A program made the translations under genes and the position numbers. From Amaurobius ferox (lineage: Eukaryota > Arthropoda > Arachnida > Araneae > Amaurobiidae), in assembly GCA_951213105.1 (NCBI GenBank), contig OX578147.1:129644822-129708821 (forward strand): a stretch of 64,000 bases of DNA, written 5' to 3'. This document shows, piece by piece, positions 37,701 through 52,700 of the stretch. A model generated the notes under the pieces. That model made no database searches. It was not told the DNA's origin and worked only from the letters and a program-made list of their open reading frames with translations. Every line of letters starts with the position of its first letter. Position 1 is the first letter of the stretch.

Positions 37701-40700
37701 TAACATTTAAAAGAGCAAGACTAATTTCATATACGTTTTTTTTTTATTGTCAAGCAATAATTATAACAGGTCATCTAGAACAGTGCTTCTCAACCTTTGT
37801 GAAGCCGTGGCCCAGTAAATTATTTTTTTATGAGGATCCGGTCCCAACAAATTTACTCGTAAATACCTTTCTAATTTTTTTTTTTTAAGTTCTTACATTA
37901 AACTAGCATAAAAATTAATAATTAATCATGGCATAATCATAAAGCATATTAGTACATTTATATATACAGCATGGTATGTTGATAAATATAAAATTACAGG
38001 ACTAATGAAATCATAATTTTCTCAGACATCATTAAATAAATCTGTGCTGATTTTTATTGACATATCCCATTCTTATCATCAAAAATTTATAATATTATTC
38101 AGTATAAAATGAATTATTGTATTAAATTGATTTTACTGATGCTGGTTAAAAAAAAAAAAAAAACTGTATTGAGAGAGAAAAATATTTCTCCATTGTAATT
38201 TACCATAGAAGTCAGTTGAGCAGTCTCCTACTAATATAAAAATTTAAATGCTTAGTAAGTTACATTTGCTATACAAATATTATTTAGGCATTTCTGAGCT
38301 TTTCCACACATTCACGAATATTGTTCTCCTTAGAATGTTTCCACTATTAAATAAGTTTATTTCATAGTGGATAATATTTTATTCATAAAAAAATGCTTAG
38401 AAAACTAAAACGACAAATTCCAAGAAAATCTCTCACAGCCCGATATACTTGATTCCATGGCCTGGCGGTTGAGAACAACTGGTCTAGAATAGATAGTTCC
38501 TAATTTTGTTTATTGGCTGTCCATTCAAACACCCCTAACTTTCATAGAACTTTTAAGTAATATATTTTAAGACTATCATTTAATCTTCATGTCAAAACAT
38601 ATTTGACATTCCGGATGATATATGCATCTATAAGAAGAAGAATATCTATGGAAGATATTAATCCATGTGATGTGTATTATTAATTTCTGAAAATGCAAAT
38701 GGACTGAGAATATTTGAAAGAATCAGATATAATGTTTTTCATATAAAATAAAATACAAAATTACTTTAAATATTAAGATTAAACTATTTGGTTTGAGCAA
38801 TACAGAAATACTATGTAAAATTATAATTTAAGATTTTAAAATATAAATATTTAAATAAATAAAACTTTTTATATAAAGTATCATACCCTCATATCTCTGA
38901 ACATGTTGTCATAGCCATGGGCTCCACCAGTACAAATTCCATCATCATACAGACTCTTGCTGCAAATAATTTATATATTTTAATACAAATTATATTAAAT
39001 CACTAGAAATATAAAATAGACTGAAATCTGCATAAAACATTAAATGCAGTTCTGCTTGACATAAGCAATCAGTGTGGTCCCAATAATTAGCATATGAATA
39101 GCAGGGTGAGTACACTTTCCCTTAAAATAAATTCAAGGACTTTCAAGTACCATGTAATTTTTTTTCAAGGACGTCAATCACCCCCCTCATCATGAAGATG
39201 TATACATTTCCGGGAGGAAAAATAAATAGCAAACAAATGTTATTGTTTATTATTAAAGTCATTTAGAAAATTTTTGGGAATAGCAGAACCACTAGGGAAA
39301 TTTCCAGGGAAAGCAGAACTTCTTGGAAAAAACAATTCTATGAATCTGCGGAACATTTTCATTGCTACCTTTTTCAAGTACTTTCAAGGACTTCACCAAA
39401 CATATGAGAAACTTCAAGTACTTTCAAGGCTTTGAAAATGATCAACTGAAATTCAAGTACTTTCCCGATTTTCAAGCACCCGTATGCATCCTGGAATAAG
39501 TAAAACCACTTTGTGTGAAGGATAAGGAAAATTTAAAGTATTTTCCCTCCTGTGGTTTGCTTCAGTTTTCCCACGTTAACCTATGAAAAATAGACCCTAC
39601 CTCTTGTTCGTTTAATTTTTAGGATTTTACCCACTATTTTTACCTTCCCTACATACTTAGTATAATATACAGGAAAAATATTGTGACAGTATTGAAAATT
39701 TGAATTTGAGTTTTCGATAGAAGAGCGTGTTTCAAGCATTCGTAAACTCAAATCAAAACGTTTTTAAGATGATGTCTATGTGCGTCAGTCTGTGAATGCG
39801 ATATTTCACAAATGAATGGAGCATTTTGAACATAATTGGAAACAATTATTTCAATCTGTGAATACTGGAATCCTATTGATTTTAAACATGATCGACTGTC
39901 TAGAAGACCCCAATTTTTGAAAAAATTTTGAAAAAAAATCATAAAATTAGGACAATCAACAATGTTAAATAAATAATCATTTCATACATATTTTTTTTAT
40001 ATTCTAAAATGAATGACACAAACTTTAGAATGCTAACTTGTACCCGCTCTCAAGATATTGCATATTTTTTAAATAAATGTATCCAAAAAATTACATAAAA
40101 ATGAACAGTAGAAGTATCATTAAAAATGTAACAACTTGATGATAAATTAGGTGGCCTTGACGACTTTTTTAATGTGATGCCAAATTGACAAAAATGTTGC
40201 CAAATTAGCAAAAATGACAAAAACTATGAAAATAATGAGAAATTAATGAATTAATAATCTACATATTTTAATAAATGGAGTATATTGCTTAGCAGATATT
40301 AGTAATATTTCAAACTGTCAAGTTATATTTACATGAATTCGGTACTTCAAAAACATTTTACATGTTGTTATCTAGAAAAGTGTCCAATATCAGTGTACTT
40401 TAAAATGTTAACAGCATTGTGCCGTGGATCTTGTCAATCATTACTTTGCTCTGAAGTAAAGTACTTGCACAGGGAAAGTTATGTAGTGTCCACATCAGAT
40501 ATTTTTGTCAAAAATAGATGCTAAATATTGGAAGGATTGAATTTTTTAAAAAAGTAGATAGAATAATTAGAAAATATTTGTAATATTTTTATAAAATGAA
40601 TGCATTACCTTTTGACAAATATTAGAAATATGCCTAATTATTTTATTGATTTTTACTTTTCCCTATATACATAATATAATACAGTGTCTTTCAAACTTTC

Positions 40701-43700
40701 TTGGTTAGGGAACCCTTTTGAAATTCAATCTGATAGCAGAACCACAAATTAAGAAAGCATTAAGTGTAGTTGAAATCATGTATTAAAATTTTACACATTT
40801 TTAAATTTTTAAGAAAACACAAAACTATCACATTGCTGAACCCTTAGGGACACATTTTGAAAAATTTTGGTATAGTGTATAGGGAAAGTATTGTATCAAG
40901 ACCGAAATTTCGAATTCGAGTTTTCGACAGAAGAGCATGTTTTAAGAACTTGAATCAAATGTTTTTGAAGCAATATCTGTGGGTATGTATATGCATGGTA
41001 GTTTGTGCATGTATGTGTGTTAGTGTGTGCGATTCTGAGGATGCAAAAACTTGCAAATGGAGCATTTTAAATATAATTTGGCACAATTATCCCAATTAGT
41101 GAATACTGGAGCCCAACTGAATGTCTGGAAGACACCCCAGCCCCCAATTTCCAAATGAATTTTTGAAAACATCATTCAAAAATCATGATAAATAAGTATT
41201 CATTTTACACATAATTTTTCATTAGGAAACAAATAACACAAATCTTAAAACACTAGTATGAACTGTTCTCGAGATATTTTAGGTTTTGCAAATAAATTTT
41301 TACAAAAAATACATATAATTAAAAAAATAGCATCCCTAAGCATGTTAACTATCCATATGCACGGCTTTCCAACTATCACCCTTCACTGTACATAAAATAT
41401 ATTTTGCAGTGCAATAAAGCATCCAAAAATGTTAGTTACCTAATAACAGTCCATCCAGCATCAAGATCTAAGAAAATAGGCTCAATACGTCGGTTATCAG
41501 CATAATGCATTCGAACTGGCAGCTGCTCCTTTGCATATGCTCTCATATGGTCATTGATGCATCTTAACTTGGACAGCATATCATTGATTAAAGCTGAAAT
41601 CCGAAAATTTACATTTGTATAAATAAGAAGTTAAAATTATGTAAATAATTTGTGCATGCACAATATACAGGGTGTCCCAAAAAGATTAACATGCTTCAAT
41701 TCTTTACATGTTGGAGATATGTGAGCAATGTAAATTACAAAAATGTTGAAAGTAAGGTAGGAAATAAGACTACTTTAATGAAATAGTCCTCCCATTAATT
41801 TTCAAAAAGTAAAAGTAGTTTTAAATTTTTATACAACCCCCTTAGACAAATTTGGTCAATCAAAAAATTTTTATTTTTAATGCAACAAGATCATTAAAAA
41901 AACCACATATCTGTATCTTTAAAATTGAGCTAGTTATATTTAATTGAAAATTGAACATTGTGAATAGGGACCATATATCAAATTAGAAAGGTAAATTTGT
42001 GATATATCACAAAAAAGATAAAACTGGATGATAATACATAGGAAACATTTTTGCGAATTCAGTGTAGGCTTAAGATGCAATCACGGATTCTTAAGTACTT
42101 TCCAAACTAAGCACTTTTTTAATAATTAAGTACTTTTAAGTACTTTTTTTTTTATCTAAACAATTCCCATCATCAATTTGTTTATGATCTCTATTTCCAC
42201 TGATGAAACAGCCTTTCACATGGGAAAAGTGGCATAAGTCAGATTTTTTTCTTTATCATAATTCAGTTGATTTTAAAGATACAGATATGAAGTTTTTTTA
42301 ATGATCTTGTTGTATTAAAAATAAAAATTTTCTGATTGACCCAATTTGTCTAAGGGAGTCGTATAAAAATTTAAAAAGTGTAATTTTTTTTAAATTAATG
42401 GGAGGACTATTTTATTAACATAGTCTTATTTCCTACTTTACTTTCAACATTTTTGCAATTTACATTGCCCACTTATCTCCAACAGGTAAAGAATTAAAGT
42501 GTGTTTCAATCTTTTTGGGACACCCTGTATATTGTTAATATTATTAACTGAGTAGGAATGAAAAAGCATTCTAATTTTCCTTTGCAAAATCCAATCCAAA
42601 AGTACACAGGTAACTATTAATCATCTCAGTGTTTCAAAACTTGAAAAAATTGGTTTAATTAAGTGAAGTGAGTTCAAAACATAGCTTCCTTAATGTTGAC
42701 TCAAATCTGATTATTTGTGAAAGTTTCGTATACATAGTGAAACTCAATCAATTCAAAACTAATCATGTTTTAGACCATGACAAAGCCCAAATTTTAAATT
42801 GTGATCTATGTACCAAGATGTATGAGGTCAAAGGTCAGATAATGTTAAGTCCATAGAAAGAAAATGAATTAAAAAATTGGCGATGACTCCAGTCCAATGG
42901 AGTCGAATTGGTTATATATAAATAATATTTTGTAGCTTTTGCAATATTGAAAAAAACTATCCAAAATTGGAGTATATACACTTATGGGGATTTTAAAGAG
43001 CTACAAATTCATGCTTATTGTTTATAACCATCACTTTTAATTTTTTAGCTATAAGCATTACAAACTTCAAAAACTTAACATTTGCATACCTCTTCAACTT
43101 GACAAGACGATTATTCAAAATCTACAAGAGCTTTTTTTAAAAATAAATGTCCTCATACACATTTTTTCCCTTTACTATTTATATCTACTATTTTACTATC
43201 TTTTTATAGTTTCAAAGATATTTAGAGTAAAAGTATGAAAAATGAAAAAAAAATTGTTCAAAGATACTTTTCTAATACAAGAGACTGTTCATACTCAGAT
43301 AATCTAACTATAGGGAGCATTCCCATTGCAGATTAGGTGATGTCTACCTCCATGACGAACCAGGGGAGTTATCCTGCTATAAGATAGGGCGTTGATTAAA
43401 ATCTTCTTTCCAGTGAGGTTTTGGCCACGGGGACAAGGAAACCATTTTCTAGGCAGGGTCCAAAGATTACCTGCTAAGCAAAGACTCCAGTCATCCACAG
43501 GTTTGGAAACAGATTAAAAAACAGTCCATGTTGCTACCTAGAACAGCTCAGTTTTGCAGCGGCTGGGGAGAGACCATACAAGAAATCAGTCACTCCAGGA
43601 ATCAAGGTAATTTATTCACCCAAAGCTCACAGGTGGTCAAGGTGGATCACGATTACAGGACCAAAATCCATTCACTCTGAGAAATGGATGGCCTTCCCAT

Positions 43701-46700
43701 CAGATGGACGGGTTTTGTATTTACTTTGTGGTCTTAAGCATGAAATATCCGATACCTACAATAACAGCTAATGTACTGCAATGTCCACCACAAAATCCAA
43801 CACAATTCTCGTATGAGTAATTTTTAACATATATCATAAAAGTAATAAAAACTATATATTAAAAAAAATTAGACTACAAACTTGTATTGTGTTTTCCTTT
43901 AGGTCTTAAACGACCATATGGTCCAACTGTAGAGAACGTGTCATTTACATTTATATATTTTTGAAGTTCAATTAGACGCTTGCAATCTGTGTCTGACATG
44001 CCTAAAATGAAAAAGTGATAAATGAATAAAAAATAATTAAAAAATAGTATAATAAATTAGAATACAGTGGTTTCTGTTTATAAGATTAACTAGTTAATTA
44101 ACTAGGCTGCTTAACTGAATCTAAACAAAAACAAAATAACTGATTTTTTTTTATATTATGGAGTTGAATCATCTAAAACTCACGTTGCTCATTAAATATT
44201 CTCTTTTAATTCATAAGATATCTGAAGTGTGAGTCTCATGCTTTGTATTTTCTGGCATATAAGGTTTTTGAATCAGTTTCACAGAGAAATTCAAAGCCAC
44301 AGTTTCACTGTAATACCAAAATTGCAAAATGCCATTAATTTATCTTCATTGTAATCAGTTATTATATTTTATTTGTAACCTTGTTAAAATATATAACCTA
44401 CAACTTTTTATTTGTTAATTTTGGTCCCTTTTATATCTCTCCAAATTATTTTATCCTGCTTCGCCACTATTCCTATTTATAAAAATTTTTCAAACATTAA
44501 AAAGAATTATATAATTTTAATATTATTTTTCGTGGAGTACATTTTTACCCTACATATGTGAAAGTGAAAAAACAGTGAGAGTACTATAGATTGATATTTT
44601 TTAATTCCTTAAAATATATACCAAGTTGACAATAGGTGAGCCAATAGTTTAAGAAAAATAGGAATTTTTTTAATGTTCTGATATTTGTTCCAAATGTAAT
44701 CAATTAGAAACCAAAGCATAACTAAAAATCTCTCTGTCTCTCTTCTCTGCAATAAAAAAATTTGGTGCAAAGTTTATTAATCAATACAGTTTATTATTTT
44801 TGTTTTCCAAGTAACTTTGCGATTTGAATTAAAAACATTAAAATACCTGTTCCTTTGTGAACATAAAAAGTGGTGCACTTAAAAACTAATTGAAACAAAA
44901 TAAAATTTGAAAAATATAAAAAAAAATAATAAATAAACTTACCATGGTCTGCCATAATGATAACATTAACACAGTTAACTAAATTCTGCTGTTGCAAGCC
45001 TGCAAATAATCTTTCAATCATGCGATCAACTTTAGCTAGAGCATCATCTACCTAAATGGAGAAATTAAAGTAACAGGCTGATAGAAAGCAATTTTAGTTT
45101 CTATTTTATTATTGTTGTACAGCATGAAATTACAACTCTGTGACTTATGTGGCTTAATTCATAGAGCTCAAATTATATAATAGCCCTGTAGACAGCTGGA
45201 TAATAACTTTGTAAAAATGTGTGTACAAATAGCCACAGTAGCTAAAATCTTTCATGTGTAGATTAGATTCTAAGAATGTCGAAAAACCAGACAAAAATAT
45301 CAGCCCAACTGAGTTATATATATGTTTTTAATATTAAAACAAAATTGAACACTTTGAAATTTAAAAGCTGTTTTAATATATATTATACAAATTGTAGGTT
45401 TTGTGTTAGTATTTATGAAATATAAAACTTGAAAAGTCATTTTAAAGTATCAAATTATTTCTATATCAAATATTATTTTAAAGGGGTTTTATGGGGGGGG
45501 GGGGGGGGGGGGGTTATTGACTTCATCAGCTCCAGTCTGATAGAGTTTTGATTGAATAGTCTTAAAATAAAATTCCAATAAAGTTCAAATTATATATTTT
45601 GATTGTATAATTATATATTTTGACATATTGCGAAATGAAAATTACTAAGTAATTTTACATTAAAAATTAAATGAAAAGTTACTAAGTAATTTTTCATTTC
45701 ACCACTGATGAAATTACTAAGTAATTTCATCAGTGGTGAAATGAAAATTACTAAGTAATTTTCATTTCACCACTGATGAAAGGTATGTTGATGCTCGAAA
45801 GTGCTTTGGCTTTGTAAACTTATGTCACGGAAGGTGGTTTTATTAAATGACTTTTTAAATCTATGTTGGTTGTATTTAATTTAATAGTTTATTAAAGTTG
45901 ACATATACCCATTCTATTTATTACTGGTATTATTTAAGTAGTGTGTGCTTATTTAGGATCCAGGCAACAGCAGGTAATTTGTTCTAGTTTGAAAATATTT
46001 GGCAGACATTTGACAGTATTTTTTGTGAATGATCACAAGTAAGAAAAAGTGAGCTTTTCCTGAGTATATTACAAACTTTTACAAATGAATCATAGAAATG
46101 AAATAAAGTTTTTCCGATTGGAAAATCAGGTGGTTATAGTCATAACTACAAACTGAACTGAAATAAATGTTACACAAAAAGGTCTTGCAATTTTTCAGGG
46201 AGACCCTGATTATGGATGCTACATTAATCTATTATTAGACTTATCAGGATTGGGTTATGAACAGGACAGTGTAAAAAACAAGAACTGGAAAATATGAAAC
46301 ACTTTGACTCCTTTTCCATATGGCAATGAGAAAAATTGTTTTAGCGTTTTACAATTTGATCGTCACTCTTGGACAGAAGACAATTTTTCTTACTTTCCCA
46401 GTAGCAAAATGTTTCTAGCTGATCTGTGACAAAGAATGAGGGTTTGAAAATTTATCTGTGGCTTGCACATAGCTTTAGCTTCTGTGTCCTTCATTGGTTG
46501 TTTCCAAAATTGGCCATTTTTTGTGTACTTTTTATATATTTCAAATTTTATATACTTATTATTATTTTGATGCCTATTTAAATTACATTTATTAAAGTAA
46601 ATTAATTAAAATTACGAACATGTACGTACATATGCACATATATCAAATTTTAGTTTAAGCCCCCAAAATAACTATATTTATAAGTACTTCTCATTGTTTT

Positions 46701-49700
46701 AATTACATTAGGAGATTAATCCTTTATTTCATTAATTATATATTTGAAAAATAGCTTGAAATATCAGGGGAGATTCAAAGGATCTACAACAAAATATAAA
46801 ACACATTACTTTTATCTGAAAATATTGCAAGCAAAAATTCACAGAAATATTTATATGTTTTTAGCAATATTAATTATTAACATGCATTTGTAATTACTAT
46901 CTTCTCATTTTTTGTATTTATTAAATTTTAAAAAAGTATTTCTGGTCCTATTTTTTAACTTTTTTTATAATTTAAAATTTATTTTTTAAGCCATTGTCAG
47001 TTTCCTCCATTCTTTCCATTTCTTAAATGTTTCCCAATATTACAGAATTTTTTGCTGAACATTTTAAACATTTATAATCATTTTTTCAATTACATTTTAA
47101 ATTTTCCAACCTTGTTTAAACTTGTACCAATGTTTTATTATAGGACATCCAGGCGTTTCACACACAACAATTTAATCATTCAAGATTTTTCAAATTTTAT
47201 TTTTTAGCAATATTACCGATTATTTTGGATATTGCTTCGCCCCCCCCCCCCCCCTGTTTTTAAATTTATTCATATGGATCTTTTTATTCTTACCTTTACT
47301 TTTCCAACTGAAGTACCATTTGCAATAATTTGTTGCTTTTCTTTTTATAGTTTAGGAAGCCAGACACAAATTTCTGTTTACATTAATATTTATTGTTAAT
47401 AATTTTTGATTTTTTATTAATTAAATTCCTGTTTTTATTTTTTAATCACTTTTTCCATAATTTTTCCAATCATCGCAATTGCAATATTCCGATAATATTT
47501 TCGGACATTTTAAATATAGTTTTGTAAATTATTTTTTTTAAGCAGCAGTTTTATTTACTGTAATTTTAGCTAATGTCATTTTATTTTCCATATGATCGTG
47601 TATTTTCCGTATGACTCTTTATAAACTGTACATATGTAGGTCAAAGTGGAACAAAAATTAAATATATCGGCCCTTCAGTTGAAAAAAATTTGGTTTTTGA
47701 ATCTCCTATCTTCACAGCAAGCACAGCACCTATCGAATATGTTGTGGGCTCACTCGCGTTATATCAGCAATGCATTCCAGAAACTCTTTCTTGCATATGA
47801 ATTATTATTTTCTTTCTAATTTATTATGAAGCAAAATATGCTATTATGAATATCTAAACAATTAAAACTAATATAGCAAATCAAAAATTTCCGTGCACGA
47901 TATGAATTCTGTTTGGCAAAATGTGCATGCAATCCGGCCCTGGTTTAGAGCTTAATAAAATGGCTGTAATGAATGAGTTTTAATCCTATTTCTTAACATG
48001 TAAAAGAGCTTGCAAGATATTTTGTGCAGCTATGTCATTTGCAATCAGTGTGCATCTGCAAGTTTATCAATCTGCGGACTTGTATGGTTTCTTGCAAAAT
48101 TTTAATTGAAGATCGCGATGAAATCAAAGTTTATAGGTGATAAAGAAATTTCACGGAGAAGAGAGGAGAACATCAAGAAGAAATTAAGAATTAATAAGAA
48201 CTTTTTCTGGGAAGAATCTGTTTCTGTGAAGTAAGAGGAGGTCGCCAACAAAAGAAAAAGAATAAAAGTAGTAGGAGGGAATATAAAAGGTACAATAGTT
48301 TAGTGTTTGTTTTGCAGATTATCTGGGGATGGGGCAGGTGATAGGCATTTGTACTGCATATATATTTTGGCAACATTTTTTTTTTTTAAATTCTCAATTC
48401 GACATTTGTTTGCAGAGGTTACAAATCGATCTGTGACGTACGTCGCGCATCACCCTACTTTCTGCTATGGGGCTTACTATTATTGTAATTTTTACATCTG
48501 TAAGAAAATTATACACTTTTGAAGCACTTTGATACACAAATTGAAGCAGATTTATGGTCCTAAAAATTAAAATTAAGCAGATTTTAACGACTTTTAAAGA
48601 CTGCAAGTAACCTGTTAACATACACAGCATAGTTATAATTCCTGAATATATGCTAATTACACTTAAACTAATACATAGTTTTATGTGTATTAGAAATCAA
48701 ACAGTTAATATATTTTTCAGAGAAATTACATACTTTGTTTACAGTGATAAGGCTTTAGAAACACTATGGATATGAGAAAATAAGCTTAGCAACCATGAAC
48801 AATATCATGTTTAAATGCAGAATGACCTTAATTAAAGTATCCGTCTTCAGGGCTTTCTTCACTTATCTAGCAGCAGAAACTCAACCAAACTTAGTTGAAC
48901 AAGCTTCAAAACATATGGAGGCAATTCCCTTGAAAAATATAGGTTTCAAAAACTTCTGCAAACGGTTAATTTAACACTACGAGTGTTAGTAAAATTTACA
49001 TGTTACATCACATGGTGTAATTTATAAATTTATACACCCACTAAGAACATTTTATAGTTCTTGCTCACAGGGAAAACATAATGCTAGAAGAGCATTGCTT
49101 CAGATGTTAATTCATAAAAGAAATAGCAATCTTACATACAACTCAAACTGCTGCTAATGTCATAAAACCAATAAAACTTCGTTTAAAGTAACATCCAACA
49201 CAAAATAATAGTGTCAAGCACTTTTGGGGGCAAAAAACAGCTTTTTTCATCAGGACAAGCAAGAAGCGCAGGCTTCACTCATTCAAACAAGATTGGCAAC
49301 TGCTGTTAAAACAGCAAATATAATTAAAGAAGGGAAAGGGTGTTACTAACAGCGAGAGGAGAAAAGTGAGGTAAAACCATGGAGGAGAAAATGAATAAGA
49401 TACTATGAATAAACTATCAAATACCAAAAGGGAAAATGAATGTTCAATAAAAAGAACTAGTTTTACTCACTGAACAAGTACTTTTAATCCTTTTCCTGAA
49501 CATATTCGACCATTCATTCAAACAAACATATTTGACCATACATCTTTAGTATTTGACCGTTCATTCAGACAAATGTATTTGACCATTCATCTTTGGTATT
49601 TGACGTTCATTCAGACAAATATATTAGACCATTCATCTTTGGTATTTGACGTTCATTCAGACAAATATATTAGACCATTCATCTTTGGTATTTGACCAGT

Positions 49701-52700
49701 CATTCAGACAAATATATTTGACCATTCATCTTTGGTATTTGACGTTCACTTAAACAAACGTATATAACCATTCATCTTTGGTATTTGACAGTTCATTCAG
49801 ACAAACGTATTTGACCATTTATTCAGACAAACGTATTTAACCATTCATCTTTGGTATTTGACAGTTCATTCAAAGTATCTTACTCATATTTTCCTCCATG
49901 CTTTTTACCCCTTCTTTTTCCTCCTTTAGCTTTAAACAACACGCTTTCCTGGATCAGTCACATTTACTATTCTAACAGCAACTGCCAAATTTGCTTTAAC
50001 AAGTGAAGATTGTACTTTTGCTTATCCTGCAGAAGAAGGCTGATTTTTGCCTTCAAAACTAGTTGATATTATTTTGTATTGAATGTTGCCTTAAACAAAG
50101 CTTTATTAGTTTTATTTTAATAGCAATTTAGTTACTATGCTTATGAAATTAAAAAAAATGTCATAGGAGAGCAATAGACTTCCTGCTTATCCTATGAGCA
50201 AAAATGGCATAAAATGTTCTTAATGGATCCATAAATTCTCAAATTCCTCCATAGACATGATGTTGTATACAAATTTTACTACACTCACAGTACTAAATTC
50301 ACCCCTGAAGTAAATTTTTGAAGCAATTTTATTTTCAAGGGAATTACCTCCACATGCTTTGAAGGGTGTACCTACTAAGTTGATTTGAGTTTGAGCTGCT
50401 AGATAAGTGCCCTAAATACAGGGTTACTTTAATTACAATCAATCTGCATTTAAATATGATATTGTTGTTCACGGCCTCTAATGCACCTCATGCTGGTGGA
50501 TTTTATGACTATAATACAATGTATTGATAACCTTACAAGGTTCAAGTTTCAGGTTTATTTACCTTGAAATTAACCACTTTTTAATCATGCATTTTCAGTA
50601 TATTACCACCTTCAGCACCCACTCTGTCCTAGTGGCCATTTTTTAAATTACTTTTATAAAATCGCTTTCACTTATTTTAGCAGATATCATTACCACATTT
50701 AGTTAACTTTCAGGTATCAGCTGCATTTGTGGAAGACTTTGAATAGGGATACGTCAATTATGATGTTAAAAGAAAAATGTAGCTACCTGTTTTGCTTTGG
50801 TTCCGTGAGCATGAAGTGTGTGATCTGGTTGGTTGACATAAAGTGTTAACAACTGTGGTCGAGATTCTACTGGAAGATCCAACCAAGCTAGCACTTGATC
50901 CACTCTTGAGTCAAAAGATATTTTTCTGTAAAAAAAAAAAAAAAAAAAAAAAAAAATGATGCATTAACTTTAATTTTTCAAAGTTGTAAGCTATTACAGC
51001 TTACTCTTCACACAATGGAAAAGATACAGTGGAGACAATTAACATATGTTGAAATAGTGCCGCTAGCAAACATTTCGCTAAATCTCCAAGAAAATGTTAA
51101 AAAACTCCAATGAAAATAACGAACTGGTCATAGTCACTAAAATCATGATTTTTTCATCATTTATCCAGTTACTCTGAAGAAATAAAACACAGTAAGTTGT
51201 GTTGAACATTTCCAGACAGCATTACCAGAAAATACTGAAAACAAGTCTGCATGTCACATGACGAAAATGACTGTAAAAATGACTGGCTGTAAAAAATTCT
51301 TGGTTACTCCACTTATAATAAAAGAAAAATCAAACAACCAAATGTGTTTTCGAACAGTAACAATTAATCTCCAAGATAAACGAATCAGGTTTTCAAATGT
51401 TGCAATTACAACCGGCGATATCAGTTATAACCATAAAGTTTTCACATAATCCTAACTTCATAGTAGTCCTTTGTCCTTTCACATTTTCTTTTATATCAGT
51501 TTCATTCTCACTGCTGTACTTTTTTCACTTCCGTTGTTATAGTGATATTTTCATATTACCAAAAATGCAAATGCATGGTTGACGTGCAGTTGAGACATGT
51601 CTGAAATTAGCCGATATGCCCATTGTTACTCATGATTTAAAATGTGCAAATTCTAATAGCATTGTAAGGTTGAATATCTAATAATTGCCCATTTTATGTC
51701 CTTTAAGCTTTAAAACAGTACTAATGAATAGGGACTGGACTTTGATGAAATTTGCAATTTATTTCCTTCATTTGCCATTTCTTGAGGTTTTCAGGCATTC
51801 TTTATATTTTAAGAGCATTTTATTTTTATTTTTACTTCAGGTCATTTTGTAGTCGCAGCCAATTAATATAGGCAGAACTACTGTAGACCCACATTCACCA
51901 GCGTATCAATGGCTATACCCGAGGATTATTTTCAATACAAATTATATTTTCATAAGAATTATACTTTTAAGTTGCAACACTCAAAGCCAAGATTTTTAGA
52001 TGATCAAAGAAAAGCCTTCAAAAGTTTTCATTCTGGCAACTCAGTTCAAGACACTGTTTAATGCTATCTAGATTTTGGGGGAAAGAGCATCCCCCTTGTC
52101 CTCTTTTAAAGAATTGTCGAAAAGTTAGTGAACAAAAGAATTCCAATTTAGAGTTTGGTGAAAGAAAATAATTCTAATTTAGAGTTTGGTAAAAGAAATT
52201 AATTCAAATTTAGAGCTTGGATACCTGGAAGACTTCTGGGAAAATATTATTATTCAGTGTTCTTGCAAGTGATTAAAGTACAGATTATTAAAATTTATTT
52301 ATAACAGGTGTTTAATTGCTTTTTTATTTTCTTCTGTTTTATAATGCATTTCCATAAAGAAAACCAAAATCCTACTCTATGAATTGTCAAAGATTAAGTT
52401 ATTTAATTTATATTTAAAAAAAAATTATATCATAAACTGCTTTAGGAAGATTACCACTTCAAATTTTAAATGCATTCTCTCGATTTTTAAGGGCATTTTT
52501 TAATCCTTTTAATGACATTTTTTTATATTTTAAGGGCTTTTGGGGGAATTTTTACGCCATCAACATCTGGGCCCTACTAATAAATAAGGTAGATATTTTT
52601 TGCAGTATTTATTTAGAATACATACTTAATACTTTAGGATACATACTTAATACGTACATATTCTACATACTTAAAAAAAGTATTTTTCAATAATATTAAT

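Noticed and set aside
49496..49873. A CRISPR-like array
   Set aside because: Units are contiguous with no unique spacers and the context is eukaryotic; it is a minisatellite.
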